Shown one piece after another: positions 10,406-19,257 of a stretch of 64,000 nucleotides of DNA. Where the stretch lies: positions 124,001 to 188,000 of the forward strand of contig NZ_JAFLHG010000007.1 of assembly GCF_018717645.1 (NCBI RefSeq), written 5' to 3'. A program made the position numbers and the translations under genes. The notes beneath the pieces were generated by a model. That model made no database searches. It saw nothing but the letters and a program-made list of their open reading frames with translations, and was not told where the DNA came from. The DNA comes from Microbacterium flavum. GTDB taxonomy: Bacteria; Actinomycetota; Actinomycetes; Actinomycetales; Microbacteriaceae. Numbering within the stretch: the first letter of the stretch is position 1; every line of letters starts with the position of its first letter.

Positions 10406-11227
10406 TCAGGCGGTGGAGCGTTCGAACAGTGCCCGGTGTGCGAAGCCGGCGATCAGAGCGCCGACGATCGGGAACAGCAGGAACGCCCACAGCTGACCGA
10501 GCGCCCCCGGCCCGCCATAGATCGCGGCGGCGAGCGAACGTGCCGGGTTCACCGACGTGTTGTCGACCGGGATCGAGATGAGGTGGATGAGCGTCAGGGT
10601 GAGGCCGATCGCGAGGCCCGCGAGCGCCGGGTTGCCGCGCGTCGCGTGCGTGACGCCGAGGATGACGAGGACGAAGACCGCGGTCAGGACGATCTCGACC
10701 GTGATCGCGGCGCCCAGTCCGAAACCGCCCGGTGAGCGATCGCCGAATCCGTTGCTGGCGAAGCCGCCGTCCTGCGCCTTCGCGAGCCAGCCGTCCGGTC
10801 CGGAGAGGCCGACGAGGACGATGACGCTCGTCGCGGCGACGCCGCCGACGAGCTGAGCGATGATGTAGCCGAGCGAATCCCGCCACGGGAATCGTCCGGC
10901 CGCGGCGAGGCCGAGGGTGATCGCGGGGTTGAAATGCCCTCCCGAGATCGGCCCCCAGGCGTAGGCTCCCGCGACGACGGTGAGACCGAACGCGAGGGCG
11001 ACACCGACATAGCCGACACCGACGGGGAACCCGTTCTCGGCGAGGCCGTTGTTGGCGGCGAACAGCGCGGTGCCGACGCCGCCGAAGACGAGCAGGAAGG
11101 TTCCCGCGCCTTCGGCGACCAGCTTCGTCGAGGTGGCGGGCGCATCGGTCAGGTGCGGAGCTGTGGGGGTGTGGGCGAGTTCGGTCGGATCGATGGGGCG
11201 GTCGGGACGGGGGTCGTCGGTGCTCAC
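10406..11227 (-). CDS. aqpZ: aquaporin Z-type water channel
   Basis: 273-residue MIP-family channel with two N-P-A boxes, H-F-N-P-A-I-T-L-G (about residue 102) and S-V-N-P-A-R-S-L-A (about 228). Six hydrophobic helices are separated by short loops. The arginine after the second NPA and the small-residue pattern favour a water channel over a glycerol facilitator. An N-terminal Pro/Asp/Thr-rich tail of about 35 residues precedes the first helix. I chose the GTG at 11227 because AAAGGAAAAG lies in front of it. The longer frame upstream would add an unlikely basic extension. Confidence 0.88.
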   Translation of the reverse strand: MSTDDPRPDRPIDPTELAHTPTAPHLTDAPATSTKLVAEGAGTFLLVFGGVGTALFAANNGLAENGFPVGVGYVGVALAFGLTVVAGAYAWGPISGGHFNPAITLGLAAAGRFPWRDSLGYIIAQLVGGVAATSVIVLVGLSGPDGWLAKAQDGGFASNGFGDRSPGGFGLGAAITVEIVLTAVFVLVILGVTHATRGNPALAGLAIGLTLTLIHLISIPVDNTSVNPARSLAAAIYGGPGALGQLWAFLLFPIVGALIAGFAHRALFERSTA

Positions 11228-11359
11228 TGACTTTTCCTTTCGCGAGAACTTCCTGTGGTCGCGATTGTGCACCCCGCCGGGCGGCTCGTGCGTGAGCGAC
11301 GCCCGTTTGTGTCCGTACATTTCCGGCGAGCGATCCAGGGCACGCCCTCAGGTGCGTCC

Positions 11360-11367
11360 GATACTGT
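11360..11367 (+). promoter_or_regulatory. possible mtrA promoter -10 region
   Basis: GATACTGT is the only AT-rich hexamer region in the 200 bases between aqpZ and mtrA. It would give a leader of about 55 bases with AAGGA at 11411. No clear -35 is visible. Confidence 0.35.
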
Positions 11368-11428
11368 ATTTCTGCGCGTCCCGCCGCGCCGCCGGCACAC
11401 GGCCGACCCGAAGGACTGATCCGCCCCT

Positions 11429-12109
11429 ATGACTTCTCGCATCCTGGTCGTCGACGATGACACCGCACTCGCGGAGATGATCGGCATCGTTCTGCGCACC
11501 GAGGGCTTCGAGCCGGTGTTCTGCGCCGACGGCGCCGTCGCCGTCGATGCGTGGCGCGCGGAGCGGCCCGACCTCGTGCTCCTCGACCTCATGCTCCCGG
11601 GAATGGACGGGATCGAGATCTGCACCCGCATCCGCGCGGAGTCGGGCGTCCCCATCATCATGCTCACCGCCCGCACCGACACCGCCGATGTGGTGAGGGG
11701 CCTCGAGTCGGGCGCCGACGACTACATCATGAAGCCGTTCAATCCGAAGGAGCTCGTCGCGCGGATCCGCACGCGCCTGCGGCCGGGGACCTCGACCGAC
11801 AGCGAGACCCTGCGGGTGGGCGATGTCGTCGTGGACGTCGCCGCGCACGAGGTGCGTCGCGGCGACGGCGCGATCGCGTTGACGCCCCTCGAGTTCGAGC
11901 TGCTCGTGGCGCTGGCATCCAAACCTCAGCAGGTGTTCTCCCGCGAGATGCTCCTCGAGCAGGTGTGGGGCTACCACTACAAGGCCGACACGCGGCTCGT
12001 CAACGTCCACGTGCAGCGGTTGCGCGCGAAGGTCGAGATCGACCCGGACAACCCCAAGATCGTCATGACCGTCCGCGGTGTGGGCTACCGCGCCGGCGCG
12101 GTCGTCTGA
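11429..12109 (+). CDS. mtrA: DNA-binding response regulator MtrA
   Basis: 226-residue OmpR/PhoB-class regulator. The receiver domain (1-118) has the acidic pocket D9-D10-D11, phosphoacceptor D53 in V-L-L-D-L-M-L-P-G, the T-A-R switch and the M-K-P-F-N-P-K-E lysine. The winged-helix effector (about 130-222) ends with D-T-R-L-V-N-V-H-V-Q-R-L-R-A-K-V-E. Gene order mtrA-mtrB-lpqB and the strong sequence pattern identify it as MtrA, the essential actinobacterial regulator of cell-wall turnover and the cell cycle. The mtrB start lies ten bases after its stop. Confidence 0.95.
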   Translation: MTSRILVVDDDTALAEMIGIVLRTEGFEPVFCADGAVAVDAWRAERPDLVLLDLMLPGMDGIEICTRIRAESGVPIIMLTARTDTADVVRGLESGADDYIMKPFNPKELVARIRTRLRPGTSTDSETLRVGDVVVDVAAHEVRRGDGAIALTPLEFELLVALASKPQQVFSREMLLEQVWGYHYKADTRLVNVHVQRLRAKVEIDPDNPKIVMTVRGVGYRAGAVV

Positions 12110-12119
12110 GGCTCGTCCC

Positions 12120-13793
12120 GTGGCCGCGCGCGCCCGGGCCCTGCCCGTCTTCGCGGGTTGGCGCGACTGGCGTACCTGGCCGAGCCGGGTGACGGGGCTG
12201 TGGCGCAGCTCCCTCCGCTTCCGGACGCTCGTTCTCACCCTGGGCCTGACGGCGTTCGCGATCATCGGCGGGTTCGTCACGATGGCCCTCGCCATCCAGA
12301 ACGATCTCTTCGAATCGCGGGTGAGTCAGGTGCAGGCGGCCGTGGGCCGGGCGACGACGACGGCGCAGGACACGTTGGGTGCCGCGCAGGTGGACGGGGA
12401 CTCGGCCGCCCTCGAGGCCCTCATGTCGGCGACGATCACCTCGCTCACCCGTCAGTCGGGGACCGACATGATCGCCGCCTACCGCGTCGCGAACGACCCG
12501 TCGGCGATCGCCCCGCAGGATTTCAACCAGGGCGGCCTGGAAGCGGACATGATCACGGCGGGCATGCGCAGCATGGTCCAGCGCGACGCCGACCAGCGCT
12601 GGTGGCAGTCCATCGCGCTCCCGACGGGCGACGGCGACACGCCGGGTGTGCTGGTCGGGCAGCAGCTGGTGCTCCCCGAGGCGGGTGCGTACGAGTTCTA
12701 CTTCGCCTTCGATCTGGCCTCGGAGGCGCAGACGCTCCGGTTCGTCCAGATCACGCTGTGGCTCGTGGGCGCCGCGCTGATCCTCATCATCGGGGCGATC
12801 TCGTGGTTCGTGCTCCGGACGATCACCGTGCCGATCGCGCAGGCCGCCGAGACGAGCGCCACCCTCGCGGCGGGTGACCTCGGCGTGCGGCTCCCCGTGC
12901 GCGGCGACGACGAGTTCGCGACCCTCGGCCGCTCGTTCAACGCCATGGCCGACTCGATCGAGGCGCAGATCAAGGAGCTCGCGGAGCTCTCGCTCGTCCA
13001 GCAGCGGTTCGTCTCCGACGTCTCCCACGAGCTGCGGACGCCGCTGACCACGATCCGCCTGGCGAGCGACATGATCAACGATCAGCGCGAGGGATTCGAT
13101 CCCACGACGGCGCGCGCCGCCGAGCTCCTGCACGCGCAGGTCGAGCGGTTCGAGGTGCTTCTCACCGACCTGCTGGAGATCAGTCGCTACGACGCCGGGT
13201 CGGTGCAGCTGGAGAACGAGCCGACGAGCCTCGCGCACCTCGCGGAGGATGTCATCGGCTCGATGCAGCAGCTCGCCGATCAGCACGGCACCGATGTGCG
13301 TCTCGTCGCGCCCGGGGGATATTCCCCGGTCGACATGGACCCGCGACGCGTGCGCCGGATCGTGCGGAACCTGCTCGGCAACGCGATCGAGCATGGCGAG
13401 GGGCGCCCCATCGTCGTCTCGGTGGACAGCGATCAGAACGCCGTCGCACTGAGCGTCCGCGACTTCGGGCTCGGCATGAGCGCCGGCGACAGCGCGCGGG
13501 TGTTCGATCGCTTCTGGCGTGCCGACCCGTCGCGGAAGCGGACGATCGGCGGCACGGGGCTCGGCCTGTCGATCGCCCTCGGCGACGCGCGTCTGCACGG
13601 CGGCACGCTCGGGGTGTGGTCCGAGCCGGGCCGCGGCACGAACTTCGTGCTGACCCTCCCGCGGCGAGGGCAGCCGCTCGGCGCGGCATCCCCGATCCCG
13701 CTCGATCCGGGGGACGACGGCGCACCCCTGGAGGACCTCGGGCTGACGCAGCCGATCACCGTACCGCCGAGTGCGGGGGGAGGGAGATCGTGA
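12120..13793 (+). CDS. mtrB: sensor histidine kinase MtrB
   Basis: 557-residue membrane kinase. The first transmembrane helix is at about residues 36-60. An extracellular sensor domain runs to about 205, and the second helix is at about 208-236. A HAMP domain leads into the dimerisation helix with phospho-acceptor H303 in S-D-V-S-H-E-L-R-T-P-L-T-T. The ATPase domain has the N-box N-L-L-G-N-A-I-E-H-G and G-box G-G-T-G-L-G-L-S-I. It phosphorylates MtrA. The GTG at 12120 gives the expected N-terminus, and no strong ribosome binding site is visible, so coupling to mtrA is likely. The stop overlaps the lpqB start. Confidence 0.94.
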   Translation: MAARARALPVFAGWRDWRTWPSRVTGLWRSSLRFRTLVLTLGLTAFAIIGGFVTMALAIQNDLFESRVSQVQAAVGRATTTAQDTLGAAQVDGDSAALEALMSATITSLTRQSGTDMIAAYRVANDPSAIAPQDFNQGGLEADMITAGMRSMVQRDADQRWWQSIALPTGDGDTPGVLVGQQLVLPEAGAYEFYFAFDLASEAQTLRFVQITLWLVGAALILIIGAISWFVLRTITVPIAQAAETSATLAAGDLGVRLPVRGDDEFATLGRSFNAMADSIEAQIKELAELSLVQQRFVSDVSHELRTPLTTIRLASDMINDQREGFDPTTARAAELLHAQVERFEVLLTDLLEISRYDAGSVQLENEPTSLAHLAEDVIGSMQQLADQHGTDVRLVAPGGYSPVDMDPRRVRRIVRNLLGNAIEHGEGRPIVVSVDSDQNAVALSVRDFGLGMSAGDSARVFDRFWRADPSRKRTIGGTGLGLSIALGDARLHGGTLGVWSEPGRGTNFVLTLPRRGQPLGAASPIPLDPGDDGAPLEDLGLTQPITVPPSAGGGRS

Positions 13794-15529
13794 CGATGAC
13801 GGACCGACGCAGCACGGCGTGCCGCGACATGCCGGAGGGGCGCACGGCCGGGCGCGGGGCGCGCGCGGCCGCCGCGGCGGTGGCGCTCGTCCTGGCGCTC
13901 GTGCTGAGCGCGTGCGCGGGCCTTCCGACCTCCGGCCCGGTCAACGCCGGACAGCCCATCGCCGAGGACGAGGCGGGCGGCGACCTCGTCTTCCTGCCGG
14001 ACGCCCCGGCGAAGGATGCCACGCCGCAGCAGATCGTGGAGGGCTTCATCGCGGCGGGCTCCGGTCCGCGGGACAACTGGGCGATCGCGCATCTCTACCT
14101 CGCCCCGGCGTTCTCCGAGGAATGGGATCCCCGCGCGGTGGTCACGGTCTACGACCCGGGCGAGCGCCGCCTGGCCGAGATCACGCCGGACCAGTTCGTG
14201 CTGACGGTCACGCCCACCGCGTTCGTCGACAGCACCGGAGAGATGTCGGCGACGGGCGACTCCTCCCAGCTCGACATGTCGTTCGCCCTCGCCCAGCAGG
14301 CGGACGGGCAGTGGCGGATCACCCAGGCGCCTCAGGGCATCATCCTCGACCAGAACCGCTTCAAGACGGTCTTCGGGTCGTACTCGCTGCAGTTCTTCGA
14401 CCCGACGTGGACCTACCTCGTCCCCGACGAGCGCTGGTTCCCGCGTCAGTACGCGGCGACCCGGATCGCCGCCGAACTCGTCAACGGGGGGCCGAGCCCG
14501 TGGCTCCTGGGCGCTGTCGCCACAGCGTTCACCGACGTCGCGCGGCTGGCGACCCTGTCCGTGCCGCAGAAGCTGGGCGTGGCGGCCGTGTCGCTGCAGG
14601 ACGGTGCCCGCAGTCTCGACCGCACGGTGCTCGACCGAATGCAGACGCAGCTCGAGGCATCCCTCGCCCAGGCGCGGATCGACCAGGTGGACATGCTCGT
14701 GAACGAGCAGGTCCTTCCCGCCGAGGCGCTGACGGTACGCCAGACGCGCGTGGACACGAACCCGCTGGTCCGCACGGCGGACGACTTCGGGTTCCTCTCC
14801 GGGGGGACGGTGGAGGAGATCCCCGGGCTCTCGCAGGCCCTCCTCCAGGTGTCGGCGACCGACATCGAGGTCGACGCCGACCGCTCGCTGGCCGCCGTCC
14901 GGGACTCCTCCGGTGCCGTCCTGCGGGTCGATGCCGAAGGGGCGGACCGCGTCGACGAGCGGCCGGGCCTCCTTCCGCCGTCCGTCGATGCCTCCGGCTA
15001 CGTGTGGTCCGTCCCGCAGTCCACGCCCGGCGGAGTGTACGCGTACGGCCCGGACGGCGCGCAGATCGCCATCGCGGGCGGCTGGGCGGGCGCATCGCAG
15101 GTCCTTGCGCAGCGCGTCTCGCGAGACGGCACCCGTCTTGCGGCCGTCGTCCGCGACGGCGATCGCTTCGCGCTCTGGGTGTCCGGGATCGTCCGCGACC
15201 GCTCGGGAGCTCCGACCGGTCTCGGCGAGAAGCGGGTCCTCGCCGTGCTCGGCGCCGGCGTGACCGCGCTCACGTGGACCGGTTCCACCTCGCTCGCCTT
15301 CGCGACCACGGTGCAGGGCGACCCCTATCTGGTGACGCAGGAGGTCGGCGGCTTCTCGTCCTCCCAGCGCGTCGTGCCGGGGGTGACGGCGATCGCCGGC
15401 GGCACGCAGTCCGGGGGCGTGCGCGTCCGCGACGGCGCGGGGGAGCTCTACGCGCCGCGCGGCTCGAACTGGCAGCAGTTCGCATCCGGAATCGTCGTCC
15501 TCGCGGTGCAGCAGGGGTCGCCCGGCTGA
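13790..15529 (+). CDS. lpqB: lipoprotein LpqB, MtrAB accessory factor
   Basis: 579-residue predicted lipoprotein. A basic N-terminal region and a hydrophobic stretch (residues 26-40) end in lipobox L-S-A-C with C42. A GerMN-like domain covers about 200-300 (N-R-F-K-T-V-F-G-S-Y-S-L-Q-F-F, then V-P-D-E-R-W-F-P). The C-terminal half is a beta-propeller-like region. LpqB interacts with the MtrB sensor domain in mycobacteria. The GTG at 13790 has GGGAGGGAG at normal spacing and overlaps the mtrB stop. An ATG two codons downstream is possible but is further from that site. Confidence 0.93.
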   Translation: MTMTDRRSTACRDMPEGRTAGRGARAAAAAVALVLALVLSACAGLPTSGPVNAGQPIAEDEAGGDLVFLPDAPAKDATPQQIVEGFIAAGSGPRDNWAIAHLYLAPAFSEEWDPRAVVTVYDPGERRLAEITPDQFVLTVTPTAFVDSTGEMSATGDSSQLDMSFALAQQADGQWRITQAPQGIILDQNRFKTVFGSYSLQFFDPTWTYLVPDERWFPRQYAATRIAAELVNGGPSPWLLGAVATAFTDVARLATLSVPQKLGVAAVSLQDGARSLDRTVLDRMQTQLEASLAQARIDQVDMLVNEQVLPAEALTVRQTRVDTNPLVRTADDFGFLSGGTVEEIPGLSQALLQVSATDIEVDADRSLAAVRDSSGAVLRVDAEGADRVDERPGLLPPSVDASGYVWSVPQSTPGGVYAYGPDGAQIAIAGGWAGASQVLAQRVSRDGTRLAAVVRDGDRFALWVSGIVRDRSGAPTGLGEKRVLAVLGAGVTALTWTGSTSLAFATTVQGDPYLVTQEVGGFSSSQRVVPGVTAIAGGTQSGGVRVRDGAGELYAPRGSNWQQFASGIVVLAVQQGSPG

Positions 15530-15602
15530 TCGTCGCCGCGCTCACACGGGCTTCTCCGGCGGCGCTGTCCTCAGATGCAGTCGGGCGCGCCCGCGGAGCG
15601 CA

Positions 15603-15635
15603 GCTCTCGTTCACGATGGGGGCGTGAACGAGAGC
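15603..15635 (+). promoter_or_regulatory. perfect hairpin spanning the comF start codon
   Basis: Thirteen-base arms, GCTCTCGTTCACG (15603-15615) and CGTGAACGAGAGC (15623-15635), flank a 7-base ATGGGGG loop. The GTG start of comF lies inside the right arm and the G-rich ribosome binding site is in the loop. In mRNA the start codon would be paired. In DNA it is also a candidate operator. Confidence 0.7.
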
Positions 15636-16397
15636 AGCACAGGGCCCGCGGCCGTCCACGCAGTGCGCGGCCGCGCACACCCGGGAGGGTGGAGCGGCGC
15701 CGTACGGCGGGCGGGGGCGGAGGCGCTCTCGGTCGTCTTCCCCGTCTGGTGCGCGGGATGCGACGCGCCCGACACCGCCCTGTGCGACCAGTGCCGGCCC
15801 GCGCTGATCCCCACGCCGATCGCGCGGGTCGCGGGGGAGGTGCCGGTGCACGCCGGACTCGTCTTCGAGGGGGTGGCCGCGCGCGTCGTCCGCGCGGCCA
15901 AGGAGGAGGGGCGCACCGGCCTCCTCCGCGCCCTCGCCCCCGCGCTGGAGTGCGCCGTCGCGGCATCGCTCGCCGCGGCCACGGCAGGGCCGGTGGTCCT
16001 CGTCCCCGTCCCCACATCGCCGGCCGCGATGCGACGACGGGGATTCCGGGTGGTGGAGCTGATCGCGCGTCGCGCCGGGCTCCCGGTGCGGCGCCTGCTC
16101 GTCGTCAGCACGGCCGCGGGTGACCAGCGCCGCCTCGGCCGGGATGACCGGGCGCGCAACGTCGCCGGCAGCATGCGCGTCCGCGGTTCCCGCGGTGCGG
16201 AGGGCGTGCGGGTGATCCTGCTCGACGACGTCGTCACCACCGGCGCGACCCTCCGCGAGGCCGCGCGGGCGCTCACCGCGGCCGGAGCCGTCGTCGTCGG
16301 CGCAGCGGCGGTGGCATCCACGCCCCGACGCCGGAGGATGCCGGAGCGGGCATTGTCACGGGAACTCGGAGGTGACATCTCCCCGGCACCCCGATAG
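15624..16397 (+). CDS. comF: ComF-family phosphoribosyltransferase-like protein
   Basis: 257-residue protein with a Cys4 zinc-finger near residues 43-58 (C-A-G-C then C-D-Q-C). A type I PRTase fold follows, ending in the PRPP-binding motif V-I-L-L-D-D-V-V-T-T-G-A-T near 196-208. ComF proteins are linked to DNA uptake and recombination in competent bacteria. The actinobacterial copies (Rv3242c type) sit between lpqB and hpf as here and their substrate is not established. The GTG start is inside a 13-base-pair hairpin, which suggests translational control. The last residues are basic and proline-rich. Confidence 0.88.
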   Translation: MNESSTGPAAVHAVRGRAHPGGWSGAVRRAGAEALSVVFPVWCAGCDAPDTALCDQCRPALIPTPIARVAGEVPVHAGLVFEGVAARVVRAAKEEGRTGLLRALAPALECAVAASLAAATAGPVVLVPVPTSPAAMRRRGFRVVELIARRAGLPVRRLLVVSTAAGDQRRLGRDDRARNVAGSMRVRGSRGAEGVRVILLDDVVTTGATLREAARALTAAGAVVVGAAAVASTPRRRRMPERALSRELGGDISPAPR

Positions 16398-16422
16398 CGT
16401 GGGAGGGACCAAGGCGAACCCA

Positions 16423-16446
16423 GGTTCTCCCTTGACCGGGAGAACC
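16423..16446 (+). promoter_or_regulatory. inverted repeat in the hpf leader
   Basis: GGTTCTCCC (16423-16431) and GGGAGAACC (16438-16446) flank TTGACC. The hairpin ends five bases before AAGGAGG. It could be an mRNA structure near the ribosome binding site or a regulator site. A possible -10, TAGCGT, lies at 16395-16400. Confidence 0.55.
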
Positions 16447-16464
16447 GGAACAAGGAGGTCAAGG

Positions 16465-17130
16465 ATGGAAACCAGCATCGTCGGCGTGGGTGTGAGCGTG
16501 TCGGACAGGTTCCGCACCGTTGCCGAAGAGAAGTCCGTCCGCATCGAGAACATCGCGCCCCGTGCGCAGCGTCTCGATGTCAAGGTCACCCATCGCGCGT
16601 ACCACAACGGCAGTCGCGAGGACGAGACCGTCGAGCTCACTGTGACGGGCAAGGGGCCGATCGTCCGCGCGGAGGCAACCGACGGCGACAAGTTCGTCGC
16701 CCTCGATCTCGCGGTCGACAAGCTCGCCGAGCAGCTCCGGCGCGCGAAGGACAAGCGCGTCGACGCCCGCAACCACCCGCGGGGAGCGAAGCTCGACAAG
16801 GGCAGCGGCTCGCTCTCGGGGATCGACCTGCAGCCGGCCTCGGTCGACATCCTGCGCGCGGTCGCGACCGGCGAGGTGCCCGTCATCGGCGAAGGGGAGG
16901 CCGAAGACGAGTACACCCCGGTCGTCATCCGCACCAAGAACTTCGACGCCGAATGGATGACGGTCGAAGAGGCCGTCGACCGGATGGAGCTCGTCGGTCA
17001 CGACTTCTTCCTCTTCATCGACGCGCGCTCCGACCACCCGAGCGTCGTCTACCGCCGTAAGGGCTGGGATTACGGCGTCATCTCACTGACCGCGAGCGCG
17101 CCGCCCGCGCAGGAGGAGCTCGCCTCCTGA
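16465..17130 (+). CDS. hpf: ribosome hibernation promoting factor, long form
   Basis: 221-residue long-form HPF. The N-terminal S30AE domain (about 1-105) binds the decoding region of the 30S subunit. A Lys/Arg/Gly linker follows. The C-terminal dimerisation domain (about 160-215) has V-V-I-R-T-K-N-F-D-A-E-W-M and the S-V-V-Y-R-R-K-G-W-D-Y-G motif, which brings two 70S ribosomes together as inactive 100S dimers. The ATG follows an ideal AAGGAGG at 16452-16458. Long-form HPF beside comF and upstream of secA is the standard actinobacterial arrangement. Confidence 0.95.
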   Translation: METSIVGVGVSVSDRFRTVAEEKSVRIENIAPRAQRLDVKVTHRAYHNGSREDETVELTVTGKGPIVRAEATDGDKFVALDLAVDKLAEQLRRAKDKRVDARNHPRGAKLDKGSGSLSGIDLQPASVDILRAVATGEVPVIGEGEAEDEYTPVVIRTKNFDAEWMTVEEAVDRMELVGHDFFLFIDARSDHPSVVYRRKGWDYGVISLTASAPPAQEELAS

Positions 17131-17156
17131 CCTGCGGCCGCGCGAGCGTCAACGCA

Positions 17157-17188
17157 GAGGGGCCGGATGCCGAGGCATCCGGCCCCTC
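17157..17188. terminator. bidirectional terminator after hpf
   Basis: Fifteen-base complementary arms, GAGGGGCCGGATGCC and its complement, are separated by two bases. The element lies between hpf and the convergent ABC permease gene. Confidence 0.8.
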
Positions 17189-17272
17189 GTCGCGGGGCCA
17201 TGTCGTCCGCGGCCGCCCGTGCCGCCGGCGACGTCGGAGGAGCTGAACGGAATCGGGCTCGGCGCGGAGGCC

Positions 17273-18487
17273 TCAGATGCGCAGAGCGTCGATCACCTTC
17301 GCGCGGACAGCGGCGAGGGCGGGCAGGAACCCCGCGACCGCCCCGATGCCGACGGCCGCCGCGAGGGCGATCAGCGCTGCCCGCAACGGGAACGGGGGGA
17401 CATCCTGCAGGGTCGGCAGCACATCGAGAGAGAAGAGGATCCGCAGCACGATGATCGCCAGAGCGATGCCGGCGATGCCGGCGACCGCTGTGGCGACGAC
17501 GTTCTCGAACAGGACCGTGGTGAAGATCCGCGCACTCGTCGCGCCGAAACTGCGCCGCACCCCGATCTCGCGGATGCGCTGGCGCATCGCGACGAGCTGG
17601 ATGTTCACGAGGCCGAGACCGCCGAGCAGGAGCACGAGTCCCGCGATCAGCCCCGTGGTGAGCTCGAAGATCTGTGCGCTCTGCTGTGTCTCCGGGCGGG
17701 TCGCCCAGTCGGAGCGTGCGACGCTCACCTGGACGTCGGCGCCGGCGGCCGCGCGCAGCTGCGCGGCGAGCTCTGGACCGATGGCATCCACCCGGTCGGG
17801 TCCGACCCACAGCTCCCAGTTCAGCGAGTCACCGGGGGCGAGGCCCTCGGTGCGGTCGAGATAGGTGTCGGGGAGGAGCGTGATCGCCTTCTCGGTGTCG
17901 CCCTGCCACTGCGCCGGTGTGACCCCGACGATCCGGTACGTCCCCGCGAGCGGGCCGAGGAGCTCGACCGTGGGATGACCCCCGAGGGAGGGGGCGCCGA
18001 GCGCCTGCCACAGCGGCTGGGACAGCACGATCGGCGGAGCGAGCCACGCAGCGTCGCCGGGCTCGAACCAGCGCCCGGCGAACAGCGCCGTCCGGTGAAT
18101 GAGGGCGTAGTCCGGGTCGCCGAGGCGCACCATGACCGGCCGCACGTAGTCGGCGGTCTGGATGTCCGCCGTCGAGGTGAGGTCCGCTCGTCGGGTCACG
18201 TGCGCGAGGTCGAACCGCGCCGCGGCGGCCGTCACCGCGGCATCCATCGCCGACCAGTCCAAGGGGGCGCCGTCCGTCCGGACCGCGGACACCGCGATCG
18301 TCGCCTCACGACCGCCGTACCGGTCCGACTGCTCGACCTGGCTCTGACGCATGTAGTCGCCCAGAGCGAGGACGGCGGCGATCGCGGCGACCGAGACCGC
18401 GATGCCGATGAGGCTCAGCAGCACCCGCAGCTTATGGTGACGCAGCTCCGCCCACGCCTCGCTGAGCGCGCCGACGAAGCCGCTCAC
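17273..18487 (-). CDS. MacB/FtsX-type ABC transporter permease
   Basis: 404-residue permease. One N-terminal helix (about residues 20-42) follows A-W-A-E-L-R-H-H-K-L-R. A large extracytoplasmic domain of about 220 residues comes next, then three C-terminal helices near 280, 325 and 370. The cytoplasmic I-R-E-I-G-V-R-R-S-F-G-A loop is the signature of MacB-like type VII permeases, which act as mechanotransmitters and do not carry solute through a channel. Start GTG and the ATPase stop overlap as GTGA. With the adaptor and ATPase it forms an efflux or lipoprotein-release system, and the substrate is unknown. Confidence 0.88.
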   Translation of the reverse strand: MSGFVGALSEAWAELRHHKLRVLLSLIGIAVSVAAIAAVLALGDYMRQSQVEQSDRYGGREATIAVSAVRTDGAPLDWSAMDAAVTAAAARFDLAHVTRRADLTSTADIQTADYVRPVMVRLGDPDYALIHRTALFAGRWFEPGDAAWLAPPIVLSQPLWQALGAPSLGGHPTVELLGPLAGTYRIVGVTPAQWQGDTEKAITLLPDTYLDRTEGLAPGDSLNWELWVGPDRVDAIGPELAAQLRAAAGADVQVSVARSDWATRPETQQSAQIFELTTGLIAGLVLLLGGLGLVNIQLVAMRQRIREIGVRRSFGATSARIFTTVLFENVVATAVAGIAGIALAIIVLRILFSLDVLPTLQDVPPFPLRAALIALAAAVGIGAVAGFLPALAAVRAKVIDALRI

Positions 18488-19257
18488 TCCGGCGCCTCCG
18501 CCCGTGCGTGCGCGGCAGCGGTGACGGCGCCCAGCGCGGTCGCGCGGGATGCCGCGTCGAGGTCCACCTCGGTGAGCACGCCCGCCTCCAGCCGATAATG
18601 GCGACGCGCCCGCGCGGCGACATGGAGGTCGTGGGTGATCGTGACGAGCGCGGCCTCCGTCTCCGACGCGACCTCGTCGAGGAGGCTCATCACCGCCTCA
18701 CCCGTATCGACATCGAGCGCGCCGGTCGGCTCATCGGCGAGGATCAGCGCGGGGCGCCGAACGAGCGCCCGGGCGATCGCGACGCGCTGCTGCTCGCCGC
18801 CGGAGAGCTGCTCGGGCGGCGACTCGAGGCGGTGGCTCAGTCCGACCCGGTCGAGCATCTCCTCGGCGAGGCGTCGGCGCCGCCAGAACTGGCGCCCGGT
18901 GGCGTAGCCGAGCGGCATCGCGACGTTGTCGGTCGCCGAGCGCCCGGGCAGGAGGTTGAACTGCTGGAAGACGAAGCCCACCTCCCGCCCGCGCAGGCGG
19001 TCGAGGGTACCGCGGCGCATGCGCCGCCCGGACTCCTGCACGATCGGGTGCCCCCGGAAGGCGACCGAGCCGCTGGAGGGGAGGTCCAGCATCCCGAGGA
19101 TGTTCAGGAGCGTGGATTTGCCCGATCCGCTGCGCCCGACGATCGCGACGTGGTCGCCGCTGCCGACCTCGAGGTCGACACCGCGCAGGATGTCCAGGCG
19201 CGTGTCGTCGGGGAGGCGGACGTGCTTCGTGACGCCGTGCAGCTCGACGAGGCTCAC
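18484..19257 (-). CDS. ABC transporter ATP-binding protein (MacB/LolD type)
   Basis: 257-residue ATPase. It has Walker [10 protein letters not shown] (about 40-48), the Q-loop [10 protein letters not shown], signature [15 protein letters not shown] (about 147-161), Walker [11 protein letters not shown] and an H-loop D-L-H. This Q-Q-R form is typical of MacB/LolD-type transporters. It is translationally coupled on both sides: its GTG overlaps the adaptor stop, and its stop overlaps the permease start. The C-terminal 30 residues are Ala-rich and beyond the usual domain. Confidence 0.92.
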   Translation of the reverse strand: MSLVELHGVTKHVRLPDDTRLDILRGVDLEVGSGDHVAIVGRSGSGKSTLLNILGMLDLPSSGSVAFRGHPIVQESGRRMRRGTLDRLRGREVGFVFQQFNLLPGRSATDNVAMPLGYATGRQFWRRRRLAEEMLDRVGLSHRLESPPEQLSGGEQQRVAIARALVRRPALILADEPTGALDVDTGEAVMSLLDEVASETEAALVTITHDLHVAARARRHYRLEAGVLTEVDLDAASRATALGAVTAAAHARAEAPE

